This document shows positions 40,304 to 49,739 of a stretch of DNA of 64,000 nucleotides, piece after piece. The stretch spans positions 6,604 to 70,603 of the forward strand of contig CAWBKF010000056.1 of NCBI GenBank assembly GCA_963789275.1. The letters run 5' to 3'. The position numbers and the translations under genes are program-made. Numbering within the stretch: the first letter of the stretch is position 1; each line of letters starts with the position of its first letter. The notes beneath the pieces are model-generated. The model was given only the letters and a program-made list of their open reading frames with translations. It had not been told where the DNA came from and made no database searches. The stretch comes from DAHUYF01 sp963789275. GTDB taxonomy: Bacteria; Pseudomonadota; Alphaproteobacteria; ATCC43930; CGMCC-115725.

Positions 40304-41329
40304 TCAATCGCCGGCGAGGCGGGTCCTGAGCGAGGTGCCCGGCAGCCTGCCGATCACCGCGTCGGCGAGATGCGCCTCGCGCAGATTGGCGCCGCGGAAA
40401 TCGGCGCCGCGCAGATCGGCATGGCTGAGATCGGCGCCGCGCAGATTGGCGCCGTGGAGCCGGGCCGCCGCGAGCATCGTGCCGCGAAAGCGCGCCTCGG
40501 CGAGGATCGCGCGGTCGAGCCGCACCGCCGCCAGCAGCGCGCCGGAGAAATCGACGCCGCTGAGGTCATAGCCGACGAGCTCGGCGCGCTTGCCGCGGCG
40601 CCCGCCGCTGCGCACCCAGAGCTCATGCGCCTGCAACTGGCGCGCCAGCGCGTCAGGCGCCAGCTCCATCGACGGCGGCGTGACGCCGGCCGCCGCGATC
40701 TGGCGGCGCATGTCGCCGCGCAGCGCCGCGCCGGAGAAATCGGCGCCCGACAGGCTCGCATCATCGAGCACGACATCGATGAGCTCGGCGCCGCGGAAGC
40801 GCGCGCCGGCAAGGTCGGCGCGGCGCAGCCGGGTGCGCTCCAGCAGCGCGCAGTCGAAATCGACGTTGCGCAGCTTCGCCTCGCTGAGATCGGTGTCGCG
40901 CAGGACGGCTCGCGCCATGCGCGTGCTGCGGCGCGGCTTGTCGCTGCCGCGCGCGGAGTCGCTGCCGGGCGAGAGATCGGCCTCGACGAAGGTGCCGCCG
41001 GACAGGTCGGCATCGTCGAGCAGCGCGCCCCACAGCCGCGCGCGATGGAACACGGCGCCGCGCATGTCGGCGTTGCGGAACGAGCAATCGAGAAATGTCG
41101 CATCCGAGAAATCCATGCGGCGGAAGTCGAGGCCGGCGAAATCCCAATTCGCCAGCGTCGTCTGTCCGGGCCCGTAGCCGCCCGGCGCTTCCTCGTTGTG
41201 CCATTCGCACAACGAGGCAAGCAGCGCTTGAGTGGCGCGAAGCTCGCTCGGTACGTGGCTCGGCGGGCCGGCCCCGGTGCTCAAGAGGTCGTGCCCCCCG
41301 CTGGTTGATGACGTAACCGCACCCTGCAA
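40304..41329 (-). CDS. Pentapeptide-repeat protein
   Basis: This 341-residue protein has two blocks of A(D/N)LxG-type pentapeptides (about 60-115 and 140-205, and again 255-330), interrupted by non-repeat segments. Such proteins fold into a right-handed quadrilateral beta-helix that mimics the shape and charge of DNA. Some members, like Qnr or MfpA, shield DNA gyrase; most have no known role. It converges with the dienelactone hydrolase, 15 nt from its stop, and nothing in the locus gives a function. Confidence 0.85.
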   Translation of the reverse strand: MQGAVTSSTSGGHDLLSTGAGPPSHVPSELRATQALLASLCEWHNEEAPGGYGPGQTTLANWDFAGLDFRRMDFSDATFLDCSFRNADMRGAVFHRARLWGALLDDADLSGGTFVEADLSPGSDSARGSDKPRRSTRMARAVLRDTDLSEAKLRNVDFDCALLERTRLRRADLAGARFRGAELIDVVLDDASLSGADFSGAALRGDMRRQIAAAGVTPPSMELAPDALARQLQAHELWVRSGGRRGKRAELVGYDLSGVDFSGALLAAVRLDRAILAEARFRGTMLAAARLHGANLRGADLSHADLRGADFRGANLREAHLADAVIGRLPGTSLRTRLAGD

Positions 41330-41481
41330 TCTCTGGCGCCGAGAGGCAATTCCTTTCGCCGCGAATTTGGCTCAACTTGTGGCTACTTTCCGGAACAAAT
41401 GCCGACAAAATAACCTGCGGTTGCCACAAATCGGCCAAGGTTCGCCGCCATGGTCAGCGCTGGATCCTGCGGGAGAGGGCA

Positions 41482-41651
41482 ATGGCCATGGCACTGTGGA
41501 ATGCAATTCGTTGCGAGCCGACCCTCGATGAGCTGCTCGCCGACGAGATGATGGGCGCCGTGGCGCACAGCGCCGGCACCGACCGGGCGGGGTTGCGCGC
41601 CTTGCTGAGCGAGACTCGCGTCGCGCCTGCCGGAAGGCAGGCTGGAGGGGC
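41482..41651 (+). CDS. Possible small protein, 5' portion; end uncertain
   Basis: An ATG with a good GGGAGAGG site starts a frame reading ALWNAIRCEPTLDELLADEMM, then AGLRALL. This resembles short alphaproteobacterial hypothetical proteins with a LADxxVxxLMxADGVD-like core. The frame has no stop before it runs antisense into the histidine kinase gene, so the true end is unknown and a frameshift is possible. I report only the part outside that gene. Confidence 0.3.
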
Positions 41652-43055
41652 TCAGGCCGCGTTGCGCGTCGCCGGCAGCGCGCGGCTGTCGGCCATCGGC
41701 AGCGTCAGCACGGCCTTGAGGCCGGGATTGTTGTCCTCGAGCCAGGCCTCGCCGCCATGCAGCCTGGCGACGGCGCGCACCAGGCTGAGACCGAGGCCGT
41801 TTCCCGGCGTGCTGCGGCTGCCTTCGAGCCGCACGAAACGGTCGAACACCGCCTCGCGGCGATCGGCGGGGATGCCGGGGCCACTATCGGCGACCTCGAT
41901 CCGCGCCGTGCCGTCGGTGCGGTGCGCGCTGAGCGCGACGGCGCCGCCCGGCGTGTATTTCAGCGCATTGTCGAGCAGATTGGCGAGCGCCTGCGACAGC
42001 AGGTGGCGGTCGCCATGGACCGGGAGCAGGGTGTCGCTGTCGACGGTGAGCGTCAGCCCTTTCTCGTCGGCGACGGGCTCGTAGAGCTCGCCGACCGAGC
42101 GCGCGATCTCGGCGAGATCCACCACCGCCATGGTCTCGCGCCGCGAGCCCGCTTCCGCCTCGGCGATGCTGAGCAGCGCGTTGAAGGTGCTGAGCAGCCG
42201 GTCCGCCTCGGCGATGGTATCGCGCAAGGCCTCGGCATAGCGGTTGACATCGGGCCGCTCGAGCAGCGTCACTTCGAGCCGCGCGCGCAGCCGCGACAAG
42301 GGTGTGCGCAGGTCATGCGCGATGTTGTCGGTGACCTGACGCATCCCCAGCATCAGCCGCTCGATGCGGTCGAGCATGGCGTTGAGGTTGCCGGCGAGCT
42401 GGTCGAACTCGTCGCCGCTCCCGGTCAGCGGCACGCGCTGCGTGAGATCGCCGCGGATGATGCGCTCGCTGGTGCGATTGACCGCCTCCACGCGGCGCAG
42501 CATGTTGCGCGTCATGAACAATCCGCCGGCGACGCCAAGCGCCACAGTCAGCAGCGCCGACCAGCCCAGCGTGCGGGTGATGCGCGAACGAAAGGCGGTG
42601 GCGTCACGCAAATCGCGCCCGACCAGCAGGCGGAAGCCGTCATGCAGCACGAAGACCGAGGCCAGAGCGTTGCTTTGCAGCGTGCCGCCGCGCGTGCGCA
42701 CTTCGACGGGAAAGCCGATCCAGCCGGCGCGGATCTGCTGCGCCTGCGGCCAAGCGGAGAGGTTGCCGGCGAGCGGGTGGAGCGCCGCGTCGGTGACGAG
42801 ATAGAGCGTCGAGGAATTGCTGTGCTGGGCGGTGCTGCGGGCATGGATGATCTCGAGCAGACCCGGCAGCCCGCGATCCTGATATTGCTCGCGCAGGCCG
42901 GTGATTTCGGCATCTATGGTTGCTTCTGTCTGGCGCTCAATGAAATCTGCGGTTGAGAAATAGATGAAGACCAGCAGCGCCAGCACCGAGGCCGCGAACA
43001 GCGCGAGATAGAGCGCGGCGAGACGGAAGGCGTTGGTGCGCAGCAGGCGGGCCAC
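41652..43055 (-). CDS. OmpR-partner sensor histidine kinase
   Basis: This 467-residue kinase has a membrane helix at about 10-32, a periplasmic sensor (35-155), a second helix near 165-185, and a HAMP linker (about 187-240, MLRRVEAVNRTSERI). The H-box NIAHDLRTPLSRLR, N-box ALANLLDNALKYTP and G-boxes DSGPGIP and GLGLSLVRAVARLHGG follow. It starts 12 nt after the response regulator stop on the same strand, and the two form a two-component system. The signal is unknown; the sensor has no recognisable domain. Confidence 0.93.
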   Translation of the reverse strand: MARLLRTNAFRLAALYLALFAASVLALLVFIYFSTADFIERQTEATIDAEITGLREQYQDRGLPGLLEIIHARSTAQHSNSSTLYLVTDAALHPLAGNLSAWPQAQQIRAGWIGFPVEVRTRGGTLQSNALASVFVLHDGFRLLVGRDLRDATAFRSRITRTLGWSALLTVALGVAGGLFMTRNMLRRVEAVNRTSERIIRGDLTQRVPLTGSGDEFDQLAGNLNAMLDRIERLMLGMRQVTDNIAHDLRTPLSRLRARLEVTLLERPDVNRYAEALRDTIAEADRLLSTFNALLSIAEAEAGSRRETMAVVDLAEIARSVGELYEPVADEKGLTLTVDSDTLLPVHGDRHLLSQALANLLDNALKYTPGGAVALSAHRTDGTARIEVADSGPGIPADRREAVFDRFVRLEGSRSTPGNGLGLSLVRAVARLHGGEAWLEDNNPGLKAVLTLPMADSRALPATRNAA

Positions 43056-43067
43056 GGAAGCGGGCTC

Positions 43068-43742
43068 CTATTCGGCGCGCAGGCAATAGCCGGCGCCGCG
43101 CACGGTATGCAGCAGCGGCTTGGCGAATCCCTTGTCGATCTTCTGCCGGAGGCGGCTGACATGGACGTCGATGACGTTGGTCTGCGGGTCGAAATGGTAG
43201 TCCCAGACATTCTCCAGCAGCATGGTGCGCGTCACCACCTGCCCGGCGTGGCGCATGAGGAACTCCAGCAGGCGGAACTCGCGCGGCAGCAGCTCGATCT
43301 CCTGGCCGGCGCGCGTCACCGCCCGCCCCAGCAGGTCCATCTCGAGCTCGCCGACCTTGAGGCGCGTGGTGGCCGTCGTCCCGGTGCCGCGCCGCAACAG
43401 CGCCTCGATCCGCGCCAGCAGCTCGCGGAAGGCGAAAGGCTTGACGAGATAGTCGTCGCCGCCGGCGCGCAGGCCCTTCACCCGGTCGTCGACCGCGCCC
43501 AGCGCGCTGAGGATGAGGACCGGGGTACGCAGCTCCGTGGCGCGCAGCGCCGCGATCAGCGCAAGCCCGTCCATGCCCGGCAGCATGCGGTCGACGATCA
43601 GCGCGTCGTAATGGCCCGAGCTTGCCATGAACAGGCCGCTGCGCCCGTCGGCGGCGTGATCGACGACATAACCGCTTTCGGAAAGCCCTTTGGCGATATA
43701 GGCCGCCGCCTCGCTATCGTCCTCGATGACAAGAAGCTTCAT
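43068..43742 (-). CDS. OmpR-family response regulator
   Basis: This 224-residue regulator has a receiver domain with EDD (8-10), the phospho-acceptor Asp in LIVDRMLPG (about residue 51) and the conserved Lys in LVKPFAF (about 101). A winged-helix DNA-binding domain (about 130-220) ends with V-R-G-A-G-Y-C-L-R-A. ATG 43742 is chosen because GGAG sits 9 nt upstream, and it matches the family N-terminus. It is first in the two-gene operon with the kinase. Confidence 0.94.
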   Translation of the reverse strand: MKLLVIEDDSEAAAYIAKGLSESGYVVDHAADGRSGLFMASSGHYDALIVDRMLPGMDGLALIAALRATELRTPVLILSALGAVDDRVKGLRAGGDDYLVKPFAFRELLARIEALLRRGTGTTATTRLKVGELEMDLLGRAVTRAGQEIELLPREFRLLEFLMRHAGQVVTRTMLLENVWDYHFDPQTNVIDVHVSRLRQKIDKGFAKPLLHTVRGAGYCLRAE

Positions 43743-43900
43743 CCCATCTGCTCCATTCGGGACCATAGCTCCAAGGCAATTCCCGCGAAAGGGGAGCGCT
43801 TCGCCAAAGAGGAACCCGCTCGTCTCCGAATTGTTTCTACCGGGAGAAGCTATCTCCCGGAGCAAGCCGACCGGCGCGCCCCTTATCGGCAGCAGAGTTC

Positions 43901-44335
43901 ATGGGATCAAGCCCCAGCGACCTAAAAGGTGATGTCCAGCCCGGCGAGTTCAAGCGCCTGGCCTCGATCTTGATCGTCGAGGACGAGGCGCTGATCGCCA
44001 GCTACATCCAGGAAGTGCTCGAGGAGTCCGGATTCGTCATCGCCGGCATCGCCTCGTCCGGCCCCGAGGCGATCTCGCTGGTCAGCGCCAACTCGCCCGA
44101 CCTTGCCCTGGTCGACATCAAGCTCGCGGGTCCGATGGACGGGATCGAGGTGGCGGAGCTCCTGCGCAGCCGCTTCAACGTCCCGTCGATCTTCCTGTCC
44201 GGCATCTGCGATCCCGAGACCATGGAACGCGCCAGCCGCGCAACCCCGCTCGGTTTCCTCGAGAAGCCGTTCCGCCCCAGCCAGGTCTTCAACGCGCTGG
44301 AAAGCGCGCTCACCTTGCTGAAGCTGCAGCAATAG
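43901..44335 (+). CDS. Single-domain response regulator (CheY-like)
   Basis: This 144-residue protein has only a receiver domain after a short polar N-terminus. Acidic pocket residues (V-E-D-E), phospho-acceptor Asp in ALVDIKL, and Lys in FLEKPF are all present. The D-I-K-L-x-G-P-M-D-G-I-E sequence is typical of regulators linked to HWE or alphaproteobacterial general-stress kinases. It is divergent from the OmpR regulator gene and has no output domain, so it must act by protein contact. Confidence 0.88.
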   Translation: MGSSPSDLKGDVQPGEFKRLASILIVEDEALIASYIQEVLEESGFVIAGIASSGPEAISLVSANSPDLALVDIKLAGPMDGIEVAELLRSRFNVPSIFLSGICDPETMERASRATPLGFLEKPFRPSQVFNALESALTLLKLQQ

Positions 44336-44347
44336 CTCCGGCTGCGG

Positions 44348-44431
44348 TCAGGTGAGCGTCACCCATAACGCGGTGAGCCAGCCGAGGGCCAGCAGCAGCG
44401 CGCCCTGCCGGTCCAGTCCTTTGTCCTGCAT
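44348..44431 (-). CDS. Tiny hydrophobic 27-residue peptide with its own ribosome site
   Basis: A minus-strand ATG at 44431, preceded by GGGAG at 7 nt, opens a 27-codon frame with a charged start and one membrane-length hydrophobic stretch (ALLLALGWLTALWVTLT). The ribosome site lies in the stem of a hairpin (CCCGTCTC pairing with GAGACGGG across 44435-44457), which could control access. It is not conserved to my knowledge, but the layout is unlike random sequence. Confidence 0.4.
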   Translation of the reverse strand: MQDKGLDRQGALLLALGWLTALWVTLT

Positions 44432-44467
44432 GACCCCGTCTCCCTTGTTGAGACGGGAACGCTAGCA

Positions 44468-45136
44468 TCAGAACAAAACAAGAACAAGCCAAATCCGGAT
44501 GTCCGCTCCGCTCAGGTGAGTGGCGCCAGGTCGGGCGGCGCTCGCGGCCCAGGCGATGGCCTGGTCGAGCCGGTCATTGCCCCAGAACATCTCCTCGCCG
44601 ACCAGGAAGCTCGGCGCGCCGAAGATGCCGCGGGCGATTGCCGCCTCGCCGCGCGCCACGAGCCGCGCCTTGTTGGCCGGCGCGGCGGCCCGGGCCAGCA
44701 CGGACGCCGCGTCCCGGCCCAGCCCGGCGATGACGGCGCCGATCACCGCGGGATCGGCGATGTCGCGATCCTCGGCGAAATTGGCGTGGTAGATGGCGCG
44801 GGTGAGCTCGGGCCCCCAGCCGTCGTCGAGGGCGATCAGCGTGGCGCGCGCGGCCAGCAGGCCATTGCGCGGATAGGTGGAGGGGAGCCGCAGCGCCAGC
44901 CCCTCGGCGGCGCAAAGCCGCTGCACATCGCGCCAGCGGTAGCGCCGCTGCGCCGGGCTCGGGTTTTGGAAGGGCGAGGGGTCGTGGCCGCGCTGCTTGA
45001 AGATCGGCCCGAGCAGGAAGGGGCGCCATTCCAGCCGGATCGCCCGGCCCGCCGCCAGCCGCTCGATGCGTGCTGCGGCGAGGTACGAGTAGGGGCTGGC
45101 GAACTCGTACCAGAACTCGATGACCGCCTCTTTCAT
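44468..45136 (-). CDS. DsbA-family 2-hydroxychromene-2-carboxylate isomerase-like (kappa GST) protein
   Basis: This 222-residue protein has a thioredoxin fold with an inserted helical domain. The DsbA active site is replaced by ASPYSY near residue 13, with Ser as the glutathione-activating residue, as in the kappa GST/HCCA isomerase group. A G-A-P-S-F motif near residue 174 completes the active site. Relatives isomerise hydroxychromene carboxylates in naphthalene breakdown, with glutathione as cofactor. It is divergent from the acyl-CoA synthetase gene. Confidence 0.88.
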   Translation of the reverse strand: MKEAVIEFWYEFASPYSYLAAARIERLAAGRAIRLEWRPFLLGPIFKQRGHDPSPFQNPSPAQRRYRWRDVQRLCAAEGLALRLPSTYPRNGLLAARATLIALDDGWGPELTRAIYHANFAEDRDIADPAVIGAVIAGLGRDAASVLARAAAPANKARLVARGEAAIARGIFGAPSFLVGEEMFWGNDRLDQAIAWAASAARPGATHLSGADIRIWLVLVLF

Positions 45137-45174
45137 GCTCGCCTCGCGCGGGGGTGGCCGCTTATCGTACGCCG

Positions 45175-46830
45175 ATGATGTCCCCGATGCCCCAGGATCG
45201 CTATTGGTCCGCTTCCGGTCCCGGCGGAAGCTTGCGTCTCGAGCGGCATTTCGACGGGCGGCAGTTCCGCTGCTTCGCCGCGCGGCCGCCGCATCTCGAC
45301 GCGCTGTTCCGCGACAGCGTCCGGCGCTTTGCCGTAAAAGAAGCGATCATCGTCGGCGGCCGGCGCCTGACCTATACCACGCTCGACCGGCTCGTCGACC
45401 ACATGGCCGGCAGCCTCGCCCGCCGCGGCGTCGGGCAGGGCGAGCGGGTGGCGTTGCTGCTCGGCAATTGCCCGGAATTCCTCGTGGCGGTGCTGGCCTG
45501 CGCCCGGCTCGGCGCGGTGGCGGTGCCGATGGGTACGCGGCAGAAGGCGGCAGAGCTCGACTATCTCCTGAGCGACAGCGGCGCGATGGCGCTGATCTTC
45601 GCCGGCGAGCTCGCCAGCGAGCTACCGGCGCCGGAAGCGGTGCCGGGGCTGCGGTTGCGCGTCGTCGTGGGATCGCCCGTCGCCGGCGCCGAGCCGGTCG
45701 CCGCCCTGCTGGCACCGGGCGCGCCCCCGCCGGCGGTCGAGATCGGCGAGGAGGACACGGCGGTCATCCTCTATACCTCCGGCACCACGGGAAAGCCCAA
45801 AGGCGCGATGCTGAGCCATCTCAACATCGTCCATTCCGTCATCCATTTCGCGCGCTGCCTCGGCCTTGGCGAGGCCGACCGGGCGCTGCTGGCGGTGCCC
45901 GCGGCGCATGTCACCGGCACGGTGGCCATCCTCCTCACCATGATCTATTGCGGCGGCGCCACGGTGCTGCTCGGCGAGTTCAAGGCCCGCCTCTTCCTCG
46001 AACTCGCCGCCGCCGAGCGCATCACCTACACCCTCATGGTGCCGGCGATGTACATCCTTTGCCTGATGGATGCCGAATTCGACCGCTTCGATCTCGGCGC
46101 TTGGCGCGTCGGCGGGTTCGGCGGCGCGCCGATGCCGGAGGCGACCATCGCGGCTCTGGCGCGGCGTCTGCCGCGGCTCCAGCTCGCCAACGCCTATGGC
46201 GCCACCGAGACGACCTCGCCCGCGACCGTGATGCCGTCGGGCTTGACCCCGGCGCATCCCGCCAGCGTCGGCCAGGTCGTGCCCTGCGGCGAGATCCGGA
46301 TCGTCGACGAGCGCGGGAGCGCGGTGCCGCCCGGCACTCCCGGCGAGATCTGGATCCGGGGCCCGATGGTGGTGAGGGGCTATTGGAACCGGCCCGACGC
46401 CACCGCCGCCGGCTTCAGCGACGGCTTCTGGCGCTCCGGCGATGTCGGCGCGATCGACGCCGCAGGCTTCCTGAGCGTCTTCGACCGGGTCAAGGATATG
46501 ATCAACCGCGGCGGCTACAAGATCTTCAGCGCCGAGGTCGAGAACGCGCTCGCCCATCATCCCGGCGTGGTCGAATGCGCGGTGGTCGGGCGTCCCGACC
46601 CGGTGCTGGGGGAGCGGGTCTGCGCCTTCATCCTGGCCCGCGGCGACGACATCACCGCCGAGGGCATCCGCCGCTTCTGCGCCGAGCGCATGGCCGATTA
46701 CAAGGTGCCGGAGCATATCGAGCTGGTGCGCGAGGCCTTGCCCAGGAACGCCAATGGCAAGGTGCAGAAGGCGGCGCTGCGCGAGCGGGCCGCCCAGGGC
46801 GCAGGGCCGGGCCCGACCGCGCGGAGGTAA
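45175..46830 (+). CDS. AMP-dependent acyl-CoA synthetase / ligase
   Basis: This 551-residue adenylate-forming enzyme has the P-loop LYTSGTTGKPKG near residue 195, the ANAYGATETTS motif, YWNRPDATAAGF, SGDVG and the C-terminal catalytic Lys in RNANGKVQK. It activates a carboxylic acid to an acyl-CoA, and the acid is unknown. Two adjacent ATGs (45175, 45178) and one at 45187 are possible starts. It is close to CoA-transferase, acyl-CoA dehydrogenase and enoyl-CoA hydratase genes, so it probably feeds the same degradation route. Confidence 0.9.
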   Translation: MMSPMPQDRYWSASGPGGSLRLERHFDGRQFRCFAARPPHLDALFRDSVRRFAVKEAIIVGGRRLTYTTLDRLVDHMAGSLARRGVGQGERVALLLGNCPEFLVAVLACARLGAVAVPMGTRQKAAELDYLLSDSGAMALIFAGELASELPAPEAVPGLRLRVVVGSPVAGAEPVAALLAPGAPPPAVEIGEEDTAVILYTSGTTGKPKGAMLSHLNIVHSVIHFARCLGLGEADRALLAVPAAHVTGTVAILLTMIYCGGATVLLGEFKARLFLELAAAERITYTLMVPAMYILCLMDAEFDRFDLGAWRVGGFGGAPMPEATIAALARRLPRLQLANAYGATETTSPATVMPSGLTPAHPASVGQVVPCGEIRIVDERGSAVPPGTPGEIWIRGPMVVRGYWNRPDATAAGFSDGFWRSGDVGAIDAAGFLSVFDRVKDMINRGGYKIFSAEVENALAHHPGVVECAVVGRPDPVLGERVCAFILARGDDITAEGIRRFCAERMADYKVPEHIELVREALPRNANGKVQKAALRERAAQGAGPGPTARR

Positions 46831-46998
46831 GCGCTCTGGCCGGCTTGCGGCGACGCAATATCTCAGTGCTTCGACGAGCAGTGCACCCTCCGCCCTAAGG
46901 CTCGGGATTCATCGATAATTTACCGGAATGTGGCGATGCTGCCCCGGGAGGTTGGCGGCCCGGGCTGTCGTGGCGCGGGTACCTGACAGCGAAAGACC

Positions 46999-48471
46999 GT
47001 GCCTTTGTTGCAGCGTGTCCAGAGCAGCACCGTCGAGACGAGCCCCGGGCACGATCGCGATGCCGCGGGTTCTCAGGCGTCGCCATCAGCCCGGGAAGGC
47101 GCGACGAGGACCTCGGTCCGCGCGCGCGTGCTGTCGCAGCAAGTCGAAATTCTCGATGGCGACCTCATCGGCGGCGCCGCCAACATTCCTGCGGTCATGA
47201 TCACGGCCTTCGTGATCCGACACAGCATCCCGGCGCCGTGGCTTTATCTTTGGATTGCGATCACGGTGGTTACCATCGCCGCGCTTGTTGTGGCGATACG
47301 CGGCTGGCGCCCTTGGCGCGTCGACCATCAACGCCCGAAGGGGACATTGCGACGGCGCCTTGCGACGCACGTCTTTTTCACCACCGCGATCGGCGCCGTC
47401 TGGGGCGGCGCCTGCGTCGCCTTCAGCGCAAGCCTGCCGCAGGGCCAGCTGATGTTTCTCGCCGTGATCGTCATGGGATGCAATGCCGCCTGCATCAGTG
47501 CCCTCGGTCCTTATCTGCCGGCGTTCTTCGGCTATTTCGTGGTGTCCCTCCTGCCGCTCGTCTATGTCAATTTCATCCGTCCCGAGCCGGAAGCGGATAA
47601 TCTCGCGTTGCTGGTGCTCCTCTACATGATCACCATCACCATCAATGTCCGCTCGTACAATCGCCACGTCCTGGCCGCCTTCAGATTGCGGGCGGAGAAC
47701 GAGGCGTTGGCCGAGAACGTCTCGAGCGCGAATGCCGCGACCGCAGCGGCGACGCGATCCAAATGGGACACGCTCGCGCATCTCAGTCACGAGCTGCGCA
47801 CCCCGATGAACGCCATCCTCGGCTTTTCCGAGATGATGCGCGAACAGCTGTTCGGACCGCTCGGCGAACGGTACCTGACCTATTCCGGCAATATCCACGA
47901 CAGCGGCCGTCACACGCTCGATCTGATCGACGCCATTCTGGAAGTGTCGCGCGCCGAGGCGGGCCAGCTCTCGCTCAACGAAAGCGAGATCACGCCGCCG
48001 GTGGTCGTCGCGGAGTGCCTGCGCATGGTGGAAATTGCCGCCGCGAAAAAGCACGTGACCCTCGAAAGCCGCTTCGAGCGGCCGATGCCGTGGATCACCG
48101 CGGACCGGGCGAAGCTGCGCCAGGCGCTGCTCAATCTGCTGACCAATGCCATCAAGTACACGCCAGAGGGCGGCCGGGTGTCGGTTGCCGCGCAGATGGT
48201 CGATGGCGGCCTCGATATCGCGGTCGCGGATACCGGCGTCGGCATCGCGGCCGAGGATCTCGAGCGTTGCCTGGAGCCCTTCGTCCGCCTCGGCAACCCG
48301 CTCACGACCGGGGTCGAGGGCGCCGGTCTCGGCCTGCCGCTGGCGAAGCGCCTGATCGAAGCCCATGGCGGCAGCCTGCATATCGCGAGCGAGCTCGGCC
48401 GCGGCACCGTCGCGACCCTGCATCTGCCCTCCGAGCGCTGCGCGGCGGCTGAACTGAGGGATGCAGGCTAG
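46999..48471 (+). CDS. Membrane-bound sensor histidine kinase
   Basis: This 490-residue kinase has a poorly conserved N-terminal 60 residues, then five to six membrane helices (about 65-215). A short coiled coil leads to the kinase core, with H-box LAHLSHELRTPMNAILGF, N-box LLNLLTNAIKYTP, and G-boxes DTGVGI and GAGLGLPLAK. No HAMP, PAS or receiver domain is visible, so the membrane segment is probably the sensor. It starts at GTG 46999; the ribosome site is weak and the true start may be internal. No response regulator lies next to it. Confidence 0.85.
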   Translation: MPLLQRVQSSTVETSPGHDRDAAGSQASPSAREGATRTSVRARVLSQQVEILDGDLIGGAANIPAVMITAFVIRHSIPAPWLYLWIAITVVTIAALVVAIRGWRPWRVDHQRPKGTLRRRLATHVFFTTAIGAVWGGACVAFSASLPQGQLMFLAVIVMGCNAACISALGPYLPAFFGYFVVSLLPLVYVNFIRPEPEADNLALLVLLYMITITINVRSYNRHVLAAFRLRAENEALAENVSSANAATAAATRSKWDTLAHLSHELRTPMNAILGFSEMMREQLFGPLGERYLTYSGNIHDSGRHTLDLIDAILEVSRAEAGQLSLNESEITPPVVVAECLRMVEIAAAKKHVTLESRFERPMPWITADRAKLRQALLNLLTNAIKYTPEGGRVSVAAQMVDGGLDIAVADTGVGIAAEDLERCLEPFVRLGNPLTTGVEGAGLGLPLAKRLIEAHGGSLHIASELGRGTVATLHLPSERCAAAELRDAG

Positions 48472-48535
48472 CGAGAGGCATGCGCCAGCCGCTGCGGCGG
48501 CCGGGTGTGCCCGACCCTTCCGCGGCTCGGCCCCG

Positions 48536-49739
48536 TCAGATCACGCCCTCGCGTTTCAGCCGCACGATTTCGTCGGCGCTCAAGCCGAGCCAGCCGCCAT
48601 AGATCTCGTCATTGTGCTGTCCGAGCCGTCGGGCTGGGGGTGGTCTCGACCCGGTCGGCGCCGTGAAAGCGCAGCGGGCTCGTCGGGACGACGATGTCGC
48701 CGAGCTCGGGATGGGCGATGCGCTCGAGCATGCCGCGCTGATGCATGTGCGGGTCGTTCATCACTTCTCTGAGGTCGCGCACCGGCGCCGAGGGAATGCG
48801 GTGGCGGCGGGTGATGGCGAAGATCTCGTCGCGGCCGAGCGTCTCGGTCCAGCGCTGCACGACGGCGTCGGTCTCGGCCAGGTGCTCCACCCGCCGGGCA
48901 TTGTCGGCAAAGCGCGGATCGTCCCTGAGGTCGTCGCGGCCCATGGCGGCGAGCAGGTTCTGCCAGTGGCCCTCGACGACGCAGATGATGGCGACATGGC
49001 CGTCGCGTGCCGGATAGACATTATAGGGCGCGATGGCGAGGCCGCCATGCCGGTTGCCGGTGCGCGGCGGCACCTGGCCTTCGTTGTTGTAAAGAAATCC
49101 CAGATTGGAGGCGAGGGTGGGATAGACCGTCTCCTCCATCGCCACCTCGACCAGCCGGCCCTTGCCGGTGCGCGCGCGTTCGACCAGCGCCGTCATCACC
49201 CCGGCATAGAGATGGATGCCGCTGAGGAAATCGACGAAGGCGGCGCCGGCCTTGACCGGCGGCCCCTCGGGAAAGCCGGTGACGCTCATGACGCCCGACA
49301 CTGCCTGCACCGTCAAGTCCATGGCGAGGCTGTCGCGATCGGGGCCGCTGAGACCGAAGCCCGAGCCCGAGGCATAGACCAGGCGCGGATTGGCCGCGCT
49401 CAGCACGCTCCAGCCGACGCCGAGCCGGTCGAGCACCCCGGGCGCGAAATTCTCCAGCAGCACGTCGGCGCGCTTCACCATCTCGACCAGCAGCACGCGG
49501 CCGCGCTCGCATTTGAGATTGAGGGTCACCGCGCGCTTGTTGGAATTGAGCATGGCGAAAGGGAAGGACGCGCCGCGCCCCACGGCGATGCGATGGCGCA
49601 GCGGCTCGCCGGTGAGCGGCTCCACTTTGATGATCTCGGCGCCGGCCTTGGCCATCAGCAAGGTGGCGTAGGGCCCCTGATAGACCTGGCCGAGATCGAC
49701 GACGGTGATGCCGGCGAGCGGCAGGTTGGGCGCGCTCAA
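48536..49739 (-). pseudogene. Family III CoA-transferase (CaiB/BaiF-like), frameshifted near the C-terminus
   Basis: From TTG 49739 (GGAGG upstream, overlapping the dehydrogenase stop) the frame runs as a normal CaiB/BaiF CoA-transferase, with V-V-D-L-G-Q-V-Y-Q-G-P-Y, KVEPLTGEP and LLENFAPG, and the likely catalytic Asp in AMDLTVQAVSG. It ends prematurely at 48609 (P-S-P-T-A-R-T-A-Q). The next frame continues to 48536 with the expected family ending (RLGQHNDEIYGG, then DEIVRLKREGVI). One extra base at about 48630 accounts for it. About 25 residues of the tail are lost in the frame as written. Confidence 0.85.

Noticed and set aside
45120..46898. 592-codon frame overlapping the acyl-CoA synthetase
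   Set aside because: Arg-rich, repetitive translation in another frame of a clear adenylate-forming enzyme; no family features.
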